Positions 21,970 to 28,428 of a stretch of DNA of 32,974 nucleotides are shown here, one piece after another. The DNA lies in the IMG/VR virus record IMGVR_UViG_3300020579_000028, positions 1-32,974 of that record; one strand, given 5' to 3'. This stretch comes from a virus. Under the pieces are notes generated by a model. The model ran no database searches, had not been told where the DNA came from, and saw only the letters and a program-made list of their open reading frames with translations. The position numbers were made by a program, and so were the translations under genes. The first letter of the stretch is position 1; each line of letters opens with the position of its first letter.

Positions 21970-23052
21970 TTAGCTCACCTCATAATCAGCGCGCACGTTG
22001 ACGTTGTGCTCACCGTTGCTGAGGCGAACGACGTTGGGAACGTAATCCTTCTGTTCCTGCCAGCTGGCTAAGCGAGGGCGTACCCCATTCTCGTTAACTA
22101 CAAGGTAGCCCTTTGCTCGCCAAGGCGGGATGTGATTGCTGCTTACGTTCGCAGGCATTGTGCGGTAGTAGATTCGACGGTTGGTTCGGCCAAGGGGCTC
22201 ACCAGGAACTGACCGCACGAAGCTCAGCCCTAGGTAATCGGTCCAATCGCCGTTACCGAGGATGTTTATACGTTTGCGCACGAGTGATTGTGCGAGGTAA
22301 CGGGCAAACAACTCAGTGGCTTCGTTATCGGACGAGCCGTAGAGCTTCCGATACGTGTCACGATAGTGAGTGCGTTGGTCGTCGGCGATTGTTCCCATCC
22401 AACCGAGTTCTTTGAGCGCGGAGTATTGCTTCATCACCGTACGTTCCGAATCGTGAACCCCTTCCGAGGCTTTAACGTAGTCAAGGAGTGTTGGGTAGAC
22501 TTGTTCGAACTCACGCTCGAACGCATCCTCGCTAGTCATCTGAGTCTCAGGAACCGGAGTGATGAAGTGTTGAACTTCCAGCGTGTGGATGAGATCGATC
22601 AAGCTGTCGGTATACACCTGAGCGTTCAGCCGTGCACGTGGACGATCGTTGAAGTAAAGGTTAGGAGCGGTTGCATCTTCAATCCGAATGCGGATGCTAA
22701 TGCCCGGACGATAAATGCTTTCGACTCGACCCTGCAAACAAGCTAGCGTCTTCATCGCAACTATTTCTGCGACGTCAACGGTTTGTAGGTCAACAGGTTT
22801 TTCTGATCCCCAAGGCATGAGGAAGCGAACTGGTTCGTTCGAATCGATCACAGCCTTGAGGTGTTTGCGAATCTCGAACAACGATTCGACACCAGGCCGA
22901 GGACCCAATCGAATCTGACCGCTAGCCAAGATAGCCTCGGTCAGAAGCTCCAACGTGTCCCCTGAGCTCTTCACAGCGGAGTTCGGAAACTCCGACTGAA
23001 AGAACTGGCGAATTTGATCTCGGTAATCGCCATCCGTTGTTACGTTGAACAT
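21970..23052 (-). CDS. Hypothetical protein (360 aa), its own transcription unit
   Basis: ATG 23052, with AGGAGG about 10 nt upstream. No membrane segment. I do not recognise the family securely. One section, PVRFLMPWGSEKP then VDVAEIVAMKTLACL then SIYRPGISIRIRIED (about 74-129), loosely recalls the DIT1/PvcA isocyanide synthase pattern (P-x-FP-x-KSPN, PDxAE-x-AL-x-x-L, IY-x-PG), but the C-terminal part (MPANVSSNHIPPWRAKGYLVVNENGVRPRLASWQ) does not help. It is insulated by a strong hairpin upstream and a terminator downstream, unlike its operonic neighbours, so it is probably expressed at its own level. Confidence 0.7.
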   Translation of the reverse strand: MFNVTTDGDYRDQIRQFFQSEFPNSAVKSSGDTLELLTEAILASGQIRLGPRPGVESLFEIRKHLKAVIDSNEPVRFLMPWGSEKPVDLQTVDVAEIVAMKTLACLQGRVESIYRPGISIRIRIEDATAPNLYFNDRPRARLNAQVYTDSLIDLIHTLEVQHFITPVPETQMTSEDAFEREFEQVYPTLLDYVKASEGVHDSERTVMKQYSALKELGWMGTIADDQRTHYRDTYRKLYGSSDNEATELFARYLAQSLVRKRINILGNGDWTDYLGLSFVRSVPGEPLGRTNRRIYYRTMPANVSSNHIPPWRAKGYLVVNENGVRPRLASWQEQKDYVPNVVRLSNGEHNVNVRADYEVS

Positions 23053-23121
23053 AGTAGGTACTGCCTCCTGTTAGAGTGTACATCTACTTGGCCCTTGTTG
23101 TTGGTAACCTAGCCTCCCGAA

Positions 23122-23184
23122 CATAAAACCAGGTACTTGAGCTGTTCTTGGAGGGTACACTCACAAGAGACTCAAGTACCTGGT
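23122..23184 (-). terminator. Long-stem hairpin with U-tail upstream of the 360-aa gene
   Basis: ACCAGGTACTTGAG (23128-23141) and CTCAAGTACCTGGT (23171-23184) form a perfect 14-bp stem around a 29-nt loop, which has an inner TCTTG/CAAGA stem. Read on the minus strand it is followed by TTTTATG, so it can act as an intrinsic terminator between the 108-aa gene (stop 23251) and the 360-aa gene. The long loop is unusual for a simple terminator and could host a regulator. Confidence 0.6.
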
Positions 23185-23228
23185 GCAGGAGGCCGCCCTA
23201 CCTACGGTTAATAGAAGGGCGTGACCCA

Positions 23229-23244
23229 CCCCCCTCTCGGGGGG
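23229..23244 (-). repeat. Perfect C6/G6 hairpin after the stop of the 108-aa gene
   Basis: CCCCCC (23229-23234), loop TCTC, GGGGGG (23239-23244). It lies 6 nt past the stop codon on the minus strand, with no U tract. It would block 3' exonucleases or cause RNA polymerase pausing. The rest of the 198-nt gap (23053-23250) holds only the long-stem hairpin and the ribosome-binding site of the 360-aa gene; I see no gene in it. Confidence 0.5.
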
Positions 23245-23250
23245 AACTGT

Positions 23251-23577
23251 TTACGCGGACGCTTCGGCGTCTTCCGTCGCGTTGGCGTCGGCAGCGACTT
23301 CCAAAAGCTTGGCTTCGGCGGCAGCATCGGCTTGCGCTTCGATGTTGTCGTAGATGTTCAGCTTGATTGCCGCTTCCTTCATCAGCTTCGCCAGCTCGCG
23401 CTGTTTCAGCTGATATGCCTTCTGACTCGAGGAGCCCTGCATTTTCTTCTGTTGAACCTTCTGTCGGGTGCGGACCTTCAACAGTCGTTCACGCAGTTGA
23501 TCCGGTGTCAATCCGGCGACTTCTGCCTGTAGCGCCGCCAAATCGATTTGAGGTGCTCCACTTTGATCGGTTGCCAT
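23251..23577 (-). CDS. Alanine-rich helical protein (108 aa), first gene after promoter P2
   Basis: Start at ATG 23577, preceded by AAAAGGAGATACACAG; the longer in-frame start at 23658 lies upstream of the P2 transcription start. Highly helical: QIDLAALQAEVAGLTPDQLRERLLKVRTRQKVQQKK, then QKAYQLKQRELAKLMKEAAIKL, then an Ala/Asp/Glu-rich tail. The pattern is coiled-coil-like with a basic centre and acidic end, perhaps a small nucleic-acid or scaffold-type protein. No family recognised. Confidence 0.65.
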   Translation of the reverse strand: MATDQSGAPQIDLAALQAEVAGLTPDQLRERLLKVRTRQKVQQKKMQGSSSQKAYQLKQRELAKLMKEAAIKLNIYDNIEAQADAAAEAKLLEVAADANATEDAEASA

Positions 23578-23623
23578 CTGTGTATCTCCTTTTGTAGAGG
23601 CTATAGTGGCCTCATTCGAATCG

Positions 23624-23664
23624 ATTATATCATAGGTCTTGATTGAAATCAAGGCCAAGTTGGA
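23624..23664 (-). promoter_or_regulatory. Promoter P2 with perfect CCAACTTGG box
   Basis: Minus strand: -35 TTGATT (23647-23652), 17-nt spacer, -10 TATAAT (23624-23629). Upstream (23653-23664) TCCAACTTGGCC contains the perfect palindrome CCAA-C-TTGG. The -35 lies in two palindromic settings (TTGATT-TC-AATCAA and AATCAA...TTGATT flanking the box). It drives the 108-aa gene. Confidence 0.75.
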
Positions 23665-23670
23665 TTGATT

Positions 23671-24000
23671 TTAGCGTCCGTGCCCCGCAAAGAGTTCGAT
23701 CGCGCGTTCCAAGCCACGGATGAAACCTTGTTGGTGCACTGTATCGTCGTGACGACGTTCTTCCTGCCGGCGAAGATGCTCTTCCGGCGGGATTTGTGAC
23801 GCTGCGGCGAGGAAAGCGTTGTCGAGAGGAGGACGAGGAGCTACGGCCTTGGCTTTTTTGTTCTTCCTCACCAACCGAAACGAGTGATTGACCACTCGAG
23901 CATGGCCCTCACCATGCTTCATATACTTGTGGGGACCGAGTCCGCGTTGCTTGACGCGAGCTCCGCAGATATTGCAAACAGCTTGTTTGCGAGTTGTCAT
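23671..24000 (-). CDS. C2H2-like zinc-finger protein (109 aa)
   Basis: ATG 24000, with AGGAG 5 nt upstream. CNICGARVKQRGLGPHKYMKHG (about 9-30) has C-x2-C-x11-H-x4-H, a zinc-finger-like site. A basic linker (RLVRKNKKAKAV) follows, then a helical C-terminal half (EEHLRRQEERRHDDTVHQQGFIRGLERAIELFAG). It is probably a small DNA- or RNA-binding protein, perhaps a regulator. Stop at 23671 is just before the P2 box. Confidence 0.7.
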   Translation of the reverse strand: MTTRKQAVCNICGARVKQRGLGPHKYMKHGEGHARVVNHSFRLVRKNKKAKAVAPRPPLDNAFLAAASQIPPEEHLRRQEERRHDDTVHQQGFIRGLERAIELFAGHGR

Positions 24001-24458
24001 ACATTCTCCTGTTGCTTGTTCAACTTGACAGCCTCTTCAATCTCCGCTTTCTTGGTGGAGATTTCATCGTAGGCTTTTGTAATGATTTCGAGAGCTTGCG
24101 TGTCGGTGAACTCATCGATGTGCCGAACGAAGTCCTCGATGTACCCATCCATCACAAAATCGGGGAAGTAGTGAGCGCGCATGTACAGCGGCACGCAGTG
24201 TTCAAGATGTCCGTAGGGGTCGATGGTAGAGGCTTTCATCTCAAACGCCCAGACGTGAAGGCCTTCACCAATACCTGTGATTCGAGAAATGTGTTTCTCG
24301 ACGTGTTCACACTCTTCAGCTGTTAGTTGACCCAGTTCCACCCGTGGTCGTTCGCCCTTCGTTATCACGAACAGCCGCGTTACCTTCCGCGCCGGCTCCG
24401 ACGTCTGGGGGGAAGACTGCGGTTTGGACTGGTCCATCGCTGGTGCCGTATCTGACAA
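23997..24458 (-). CDS. Hypothetical protein (153 aa)
   Basis: TTG 24458, with GGAGG 6 nt upstream (an internal ATG seven codons later is possible). The first 30 residues are polar and disordered (SKPQSSPQTSEPARK), then a compact domain: VTRLFVITKGERPRVELGQL, TAEECEHVEKHISRITG, HVWAFEMKASTIDPYGHLEHCVPLYMRAHYFPDF, and a terminal helix pair. No family recognised. Its stop overlaps the zinc-finger gene start by 4 nt. Confidence 0.6.
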   Translation of the reverse strand: MSDTAPAMDQSKPQSSPQTSEPARKVTRLFVITKGERPRVELGQLTAEECEHVEKHISRITGIGEGLHVWAFEMKASTIDPYGHLEHCVPLYMRAHYFPDFVMDGYIEDFVRHIDEFTDTQALEIITKAYDEISTKKAEIEEAVKLNKQQENV

Positions 24459-24648
24459 GGTTAACCTCCGCCCGAAGTTGTCGGGTCGCTAGTAGAAGTG
24501 TTTGAAGCGAGCGCAGGATTACACGCCCTTGAATCTGACGAGCTTTGACGCTGTAATCAGCTCGGCTGGGGTCGATTGTGTTGTACTTGTCGTAGAGTTT
24601 CCATTCCCGTTCAACTTCAGCTAGGCATGCGTCGATTTGCTTCAGCAA
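24316..24648 (-). CDS. Hypothetical protein (110 aa), long overlap with next gene
   Basis: TTG 24648, with AGGAGAAAGCCC upstream. N-terminal 70 residues are a helix-rich core (DACLAEVEREWKLYDKYNTID, VKARQIQGRVILRSLQTLLLATRQLRAEVNLVRYG). The last 40 residues are a Gly/Thr-rich tail (EGRTTTGGTGSTNS) that overlaps the next gene's N-terminus by 143 nt. Both overlapping parts are disordered-looking, which makes a real overlap credible. Unknown function. Confidence 0.5.
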   Translation of the reverse strand: MLKQIDACLAEVEREWKLYDKYNTIDPSRADYSVKARQIQGRVILRSLQTLLLATRQLRAEVNLVRYGTSDGPVQTAVFPPDVGAGAEGNAAVRDNEGRTTTGGTGSTNS

Positions 24649-24901
24649 GGGCTTTCTCCTCTAGTAGTTGTTCGTACCTTCTGCCAGCGATGAAACCGGC
24701 TGAGATAAGCCCCATCATCGTCGTCATGAGGTTGAAGTGTTCTTTGTTGTGGACTTCGCGCATGGCTTTGATGCCGCCAACCTGGACGAGAGTGTTGAAC
24801 TCCTTTTCCTCCATCAGCTTCTCGGCCATACGAGCGGTGTCTTCGGCTTGAGTCATCGCCCAGAGAAACGCAGCGTTGGCTGTAGGAACGTCAATCTTCA
24901 C
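24617..24901 (-). CDS. Hypothetical protein (94 aa) with hydrophobic helix
   Basis: GTG 24901, with AAGGGAACACTAC upstream. The longer in-frame extension upstream (to 25057) overlaps the 68-aa gene and is Ser/Arg-rich shadow. The core is helical: TQAEDTARMAEKLMEEKEFNTLV, then HFNLMTTMMGLISAGFIAGRRYEQLL, a possible single transmembrane or amphipathic segment (about 60-75). Overlaps neighbours at both ends. No family recognised. Confidence 0.55.
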   Translation of the reverse strand: MKIDVPTANAAFLWAMTQAEDTARMAEKLMEEKEFNTLVQVGGIKAMREVHNKEHFNLMTTMMGLISAGFIAGRRYEQLLEEKALAEANRRMPS

Positions 24902-25097
24902 GTAGTGTTCCCTTTCTGAACAGCCGAATCTTCGTGGCTGGACCGATGAGAAGGTAGGATGGGAAAGAGATTTCAACCGAGACCGCTTTGGACTCAGGTT
25001 TGATCCACCCGACTCCAATTTTGGTCCACGCACGCTTGCCGGGGGCGTATTCCTCATCAGCCCCGATGCACAGGTCGTAATCAGGCTTGTTGGCCAT
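24891..25097 (-). CDS. Hypothetical protein (68 aa)
   Basis: ATG 25097, with GGAGG 9 nt upstream. Mostly beta-prone (DYDLCIGADEEYAPG, WTKIGVGWIKPESKAVSVEISF, LLIGPATKIRLF), likely a small barrel or ribbon. The WIKPESKAVSVEI section is a style common in small phage barrel proteins. Unknown function. It overlaps the 94-aa gene by 11 nt. Confidence 0.65.
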   Translation of the reverse strand: MANKPDYDLCIGADEEYAPGKRAWTKIGVGWIKPESKAVSVEISFPSYLLIGPATKIRLFRKGTLRED

Positions 25098-25251
25098 TTG
25101 TCTTTACCTCCAGCTGGAGAGTGGTGGGAGGAGTAGCTCCGGGCGCCCAGGTATCGAGCGGAAAGTAAACCGACCCGGTGTGCGGGCCTTGAATCTTATA
25201 AACCCAGTACGACTTCGTCTTTCTCTCATACGTCAACTTAACGGGTTGCAT
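25081..25251 (-). CDS. Hypothetical protein (56 aa)
   Basis: ATG 25251, with a strong AGGAGGTAACAA ribosome-binding site. Sequence starts MQPVKLTYERKTKSYWVYKI and continues with beta-strand-like QGPHTGSVYFPLDTW and a Pro/Thr-rich end. It overlaps the upstream stop by 14 nt and the downstream start by 17 nt, as usual here. Too short for the ORF length cut-off, but the RBS and composition support it. Unknown function. Confidence 0.6.
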   Translation of the reverse strand: MQPVKLTYERKTKSYWVYKIQGPHTGSVYFPLDTWAPGATPPTTLQLEVKTNGQQA

Positions 25252-25585
25252 TTGTTACCTCCTGTTTGGAGCTCTGGCTTTGGCTGTTAATAGCACTGAC
25301 TCCGTTGTTGGTTAGGGTGGAGTTAATAGCGAGGCTTCGCCTTGCAATTCGCCGTTCGGTATCAATAATAGTCACTCCTACACAACTATGTCGGCCTTTG
25401 AGTATCGGCGCCATTCCGCATAACTGCATGCGGAGTAGTACTTCGTAAACTAACGTCTGGTTGAGAACAGTGCGCTCACGACGGAACGTGCGTATCGCTT
25501 CACGCAGTTCCAGTATAAAATAATGAGCAGTCTCCTCAACAGATAGACTGATTCCGGGAAGTAACCTCCGTGGATCGCTTATCAC
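25238..25585 (-). CDS. Hypothetical protein (115 aa)
   Basis: GTG 25585 overlaps the upstream stop (GTGA), with GGAGG 7 nt upstream. Helical N-terminal half (ISLSVEETAHYFILELREAIRTFRRERTVLNQTLVYEVLLRMQ), then a beta-rich stretch (SCVGVTIIDTERRIARRSLAIN) and a Ser/Gln-rich tail. No family recognised. Confidence 0.6.
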   Translation of the reverse strand: MISDPRRLLPGISLSVEETAHYFILELREAIRTFRRERTVLNQTLVYEVLLRMQLCGMAPILKGRHSCVGVTIIDTERRIARRSLAINSTLTNNGVSAINSQSQSSKQEVTNATR

Positions 25586-25932
25586 GAGGTCGCCTCCGCG
25601 TCATCATCTTCGTCATCGTCGATTGACTCACCCTTTTCCATCTTCATCGCGACGATAGCTTCCGCTTGTTGGTCGATGGCTTCGAGTTCATCCGCGCTGA
25701 GATGCTCACTCGCGACCTTAAACAGTAGCTTCTTCTTGATGGCTTGTTTCGCGTGGTAGTTCTTTCTCTCGGTTAGACTGTCGAAGATATACCCGAGCCA
25801 GCTACTGATGTCGTTAGCATCCTTAGCATCGAGTCGTGTACCCTCAGCCTCGACAGCGTCTTCTTGAAACCGTTCAATCAAGCGTTCGAGTTTCTTAAGG
25901 CTGGTTGGAGCTCGAAGCTTCGCTTTGGCCAT
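25582..25932 (-). CDS. Hypothetical helical protein with acidic C-terminus (116 aa)
   Basis: Start at ATG 25932, preceded by AGGAGG at 9 nt; the longer start (25965) lies in the upstream gene. Helices LKKLERLIERFQEDAVEAEGTRLDAKDANDISSWLGYIFDSLTERKNYHAKQ and SADELEAIDQQAEAIVAMKM, ending in ESIDDDEDDDAEATS. The acidic tail resembles protein-protein interaction tails of phage SSB-like proteins, but no fold is recognised. Confidence 0.65.
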   Translation of the reverse strand: MAKAKLRAPTSLKKLERLIERFQEDAVEAEGTRLDAKDANDISSWLGYIFDSLTERKNYHAKQAIKKKLLFKVASEHLSADELEAIDQQAEAIVAMKMEKGESIDDDEDDDAEATS

Positions 25933-26569
25933 GCTGGTCAACCTCCTGTTGAAGTTGTACTTCATCTGGGTCGAGAGGAATCCCCAACCCGATCTTCGCC
26001 TTAATCCCGTCTAGTCGAAGTCGTCGAGTCCTCTGCTCCGGAGTTTCTGGAGTTTCGTTCATCGCTTTCTCCAACTCGTCGAGCGTACTCGCTGCTTGCT
26101 TTGTGCTGATGACTTCGACTCTGTCCATCGGAAGCAGTCGAGAGTTTAGCATTTCCGCCTTAGCAATCCACTTTGCTCGGTCTGGATGTTGCGGATACGC
26201 TTGAAGATAGTTGTTGATCTTCTTGATATGCCAGCGAGCTTGCGCCGCGCTGTTACCAATCAGTGTGCTGACACCTTGGGTAAGCACTCCATGTTCTCGG
26301 TAGTCTTCCAGAGATTGGAGTTCCTCTGGTCCTCCACCTACCCACACGCCTACCTTCATCCCAGCCTGTTGTAGAGCCTCTAGGCACTCTACCTCTCCGT
26401 CTTTGAACCGATGTCGCTTGTTAGCTATTTTGACTACGAAAAGCTCCTTGGTGATTAGGTTGTACAACATCCTGTCCACTAACCCGTTCACCTTCACCAA
26501 GGAGTAATAATCGTCGCCAGCCTTTGCCACCAGCGCATCGTATTCGGAGAGGCGTTCGTTGTTATTCAC
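25895..26569 (-). CDS. Hypothetical protein (224 aa), first gene after promoter P3
   Basis: GTG 26569, with AGAGG 5 nt upstream. Residues 30-80 (GLVDRMLYNLITKELFVVKIANKRHRFKDGEVECLEALQQAGMKVGVWVGG) have the strand-strand-helix-strand pattern of small VRR-type nucleases, but the metal-binding E before V-K is absent (LFVVKIA), so it is either degenerate or unrelated. The rest is helical (ARWHIKKINNYLQAYPQHPDRAKWIAKAEML; TLDELEKAMNETPETPEQRTRRLRLDGIKAK). It overlaps the next gene by 38 nt. Confidence 0.6.
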   Translation of the reverse strand: MNNNERLSEYDALVAKAGDDYYSLVKVNGLVDRMLYNLITKELFVVKIANKRHRFKDGEVECLEALQQAGMKVGVWVGGGPEELQSLEDYREHGVLTQGVSTLIGNSAAQARWHIKKINNYLQAYPQHPDRAKWIAKAEMLNSRLLPMDRVEVISTKQAASTLDELEKAMNETPETPEQRTRRLRLDGIKAKIGLGIPLDPDEVQLQQEVDQHGQSEASSSNQP

Positions 26570-26750
26570 GTTGGCCTCTTGGGTTGTAATTTCTCTTTAG
26601 CATGTTAAAATCGCTCTCTTTACGTCTCATTCATATATTTCTGTACATTCTATTAAGCAAATAGAAACATCTGAACTACAGTACAATGTTCCTAACCTTA
26701 ATATACTATATACAGAAAAAAGGATTGAGACGTAAAAAATCATATTTCCT
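26570..26750 (-). promoter_or_regulatory. AT-rich leader with large imperfect inverted repeat
   Basis: A 180-nt gene-free leader between P3 and its first gene. TTTACGTCTCA near 26617-26627 is repeated inverted as TGAGACGTAAA near 26725-26735, and the homology extends imperfectly through the facing TTTCTGTA/TACAGAAA pair for about 28 bases. Inside are smaller inverted pieces (TTCTATT/AATAGAA). The region is much richer in A/T than its surroundings. It could be an RNA structure controlling the operon or an origin of replication. Confidence 0.5.
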
Positions 26751-26753
26751 CAT

Positions 26754-26794
26754 AGTATAGAGCAAAGACTAAACAAAATCAATACCCAGTTGGA
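26754..26794 (-). promoter_or_regulatory. Promoter P3 with upstream CCAACTGGG box
   Basis: Minus strand: -35 TTGATT (26777-26782), 17-nt spacer, -10 TATACT (26754-26759). The box TCCAACTGGGTA (26783-26794) lies directly upstream, in the same position as in P1 and P2. It is only 7 nt after the stop of the 59-aa gene and starts the long AT-rich leader. Confidence 0.72.
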
Positions 26795-26800
26795 CTGTCG

Positions 26801-26980
26801 TTACTCATCCATTCCCGGTTCCTTCCTCTCGATCGTGTCGAGAAGGGTCGACAAGTCGTACAACCGATCAACCTGTTGAGCGAACTGATCATGGTGAGCT
26901 GGAAAAGCCTCTTGTAGCTTCTCGTGGTTGAAAAAATACCAGCGAGTCAAACGTTGGAGCCGTTGCTCTGTTTTAATCAC
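26801..26980 (-). CDS. Hypothetical helical protein (59 aa)
   Basis: GTG 26980, with AAGGAGG 5-6 nt upstream; TAA at 26801-26803. Sequence begins MIKTEQRLQRLTRWYFFNHE and continues as a helix (KLQEAFPAHHDQFAQQVDRLYDLSTLLDTIER). Composition and RBS support it although it is just under the usual ORF cut-off. Last gene of the P4 transcript before P3. Unknown function. Confidence 0.6.
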   Translation of the reverse strand: MIKTEQRLQRLTRWYFFNHEKLQEAFPAHHDQFAQQVDRLYDLSTLLDTIERKEPGMDE

Positions 26981-27018
26981 TAGAGCCTCCTTCCTTCTTT
27001 ACCGCTTCTACCGCAGCC

Positions 27019-27336
27019 TCAACCTGCTGGTGTAGCCTTGGCCCACGAAACGTGGAACAGTTCCTTCACCTTGGCTTTGACCGGAGCTAGCTTATCTCTG
27101 CGGTTTTGGTTGAAGTTAGTATGCGAGCGTCGTTGGTACTCGATGTAGTAAATGTAACGGTTAACTATCTCTACCACTTCATCAGGTGTAAACACATCAA
27201 ACACAGCCTGTTTAGTAATCGTATGGAGACTAGAATCGTTCTCTAGTCTTTCAAACGCTGGGTCCAAGTTATCATTCTTCACGTCAACCCTTGGTACCAG
27301 CGGTAACTTCTCCTTCCAATTTATCTGGGTCTTCAT
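27019..27336 (-). CDS. Hypothetical protein (105 aa)
   Basis: ATG 27336, with AGGAGG about 6 nt upstream. An N-terminal basic part (INWKEKLPLVPRVDVKND) is followed by a region with several tyrosines (DEVVEIVNRYIYYIEYQRRSHTNFNQNRRDKLAPVKAKVKEL), probably a helical bundle with a basic face suited to nucleic-acid binding. No family recognised. Confidence 0.65.
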   Translation of the reverse strand: MKTQINWKEKLPLVPRVDVKNDNLDPAFERLENDSSLHTITKQAVFDVFTPDEVVEIVNRYIYYIEYQRRSHTNFNQNRRDKLAPVKAKVKELFHVSWAKATPAG

Positions 27337-27353
27337 GCTAGAGCCTCCTGAGC

Positions 27354-27572
27354 TCAGTTGTGTGGACTAGCTTTCGCAATCACACTAAGTATCCGTTGTG
27401 TGCAGTCGTGGCAGCAGACTCCGGTGTTGTCATCGTCACCTTCAGCCTGCATAATCAGCGACAACATTTGTTGCTTTTCAGTTCCACTCGTCATCACAGC
27501 CTCCTTCTCAATCGTAACGAGGTGAACCTTATCCCCAGGCTGCAACTCCTTTCCGCAAACCTGACAGCGCAT
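27354..27572 (-). CDS. Zinc-binding protein (72 aa)
   Basis: ATG 27572 overlaps the upstream stop (TAATG). CQVC (about 3-6) at the start and CCHDC (about 53-57) near the end form a split zinc site, with KVHLVTIEKEAV between, as in small Zn-ribbon proteins with an inserted helix (KQQMLSLIMQAEGDDDN). Function unknown; nucleic-acid binding is a guess. Confidence 0.65.
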   Translation of the reverse strand: MRCQVCGKELQPGDKVHLVTIEKEAVMTSGTEKQQMLSLIMQAEGDDDNTGVCCHDCTQRILSVIAKASPHN

Positions 27573-27832
27573 TACTCGCCGTCCAGCAAGTTGGGATTCG
27601 CTTTGAGCGCAGTCCTGACCTTCTTCAACAGTTGCATCCGCTCGGCGTTGTACGCTTTGCGCGCCAACTTGACTTCTGGCTTCGAGTTGTACTGAGCGCG
27701 ATAAATCTCCTGATTGATCACCATCGCGACATCCTTCGGCTCCATCTTGAGAGCCTCAGCGAGCGCCACAACATGCGGATTGTCCAACGTTACCTTTACT
27801 CCCAACTTCACTACTTCCTTCACTGTCAACAT
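27572..27832 (-). CDS. Hypothetical basic helical protein (86 aa)
   Basis: ATG 27832, with GAGGAGG upstream. It begins MLTVKEVVKLGVKVTLDNPHV and continues with helical, lysine/arginine-rich segments (NPHVVALAEALKMEPKDVAMVINQEIYRAQYNSKPEVKLARKAYNAERMQLLKKVRTALKAN), compatible with DNA binding. No definite HTH match. Confidence 0.65.
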   Translation of the reverse strand: MLTVKEVVKLGVKVTLDNPHVVALAEALKMEPKDVAMVINQEIYRAQYNSKPEVKLARKAYNAERMQLLKKVRTALKANPNLLDGE

Positions 27833-27884
27833 ACTGCCTCCTCGTTACCAACTTGCAGAACTACCCATCAACCGTACCGGCGGG

Positions 27885-28052
27885 TTAGTTCACCTTCCTA
27901 TCTGCATACGTCGCGGTGATCTCGATCGAACATCCACACTCCGCTTTCCAATACTGCTTGGCGAGTTGTTGAGTGTTGTCGGAATCATGCTCTTCATCGA
28001 TCTTGACAAAACGTTTCGCGTGAAGCGCACACATCACTGTTACGCTAATCAT
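27885..28052 (-). CDS. Small protein (55 aa), first gene after promoter P4
   Basis: ATG 28052, preceded by AAAGGAGG at 5 nt, the first gene on the P4 transcript. Product starts MISVTVMCALHAKRFVKIDE and has three cysteines (MCALH, ECGCSIEI), a possible metal site, and ends in a beta strand (SIEITATYADRKVN). Too short for the ORF cut-off. Unknown; its position directly behind the strongest promoter suggests an early host-takeover factor. Confidence 0.65.
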   Translation of the reverse strand: MISVTVMCALHAKRFVKIDEEHDSDNTQQLAKQYWKAECGCSIEITATYADRKVN

Positions 28053-28073
28053 AGAGCCTCCTTTCTATCAAAG

Positions 28074-28115
28074 ATTATACTACACTAATTTTGAAAAGTC
28101 AACCGGAAAGTTGGA
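28074..28115 (-). promoter_or_regulatory. Promoter P4, near-consensus sigma70
   Basis: Minus strand: -35 TTGACT (28097-28102), 17-nt spacer, -10 TATAAT (28074-28079), the best match in the window. Upstream box TCCAACT followed by TTCCGG (28103-28115) is one base longer than in P1-P3 and keeps only the first half of the palindrome. It drives the 55-aa gene and its downstream neighbours. Confidence 0.78.
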
Positions 28116-28428
28116 GTCTCCTCGACGCTAGCCGCGTCTAAGCTATCCGCTGACTCGCTATTATCTCTCTAAGCAACAGAGCTATTACACTACCAAGCAG
28201 ACCTCTCGCTCGATGTCGTCAACGCAGAGTGTCTGCGGTCTGCTATACTGTCAATTGTCCTCCTTCCTAAGGCGGACTGCGTGCCCTAGTCATCACTTCC
28301 TCCTCTCTTACTACTCAACTAATCACTCTATCGGCCTTCCTCGCTAGCACACTACAAGGCACACGACCGCCTCCGCCTCTCTTTTTAACGTGGTGGATTG
28401 GTTACCACGCTAACCACTTACTCAGTGA
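28116..28428. other. Gene-free stretch with RNA-like inverted repeats
   Basis: No ORF longer than about 20 codons with a credible start. AGCAGAC (28196-28202) pairs with GTCTGCT (28238-28244) and encloses a directly adjacent hairpin CGCAGA-GTG-TCTGCG (28223-28237), giving a compact two-helix element. CGTGGT (28389-28394) pairs with ACCACG (28404-28409) after the 82-aa gene. Several orphan AGGAGG-type sites (e.g. AGGAGGAAGTGATGAC on the minus strand) lead only to short frames. It could be a small RNA, a leader upstream of P4, or remnants of deleted genes. Confidence 0.5.

Noticed and set aside
28196-28244. tRNA-like element (7-bp outer stem)
   Set aside because: Total length is 49 nt with only one inner hairpin; no anticodon or T arm, so not a tRNA.
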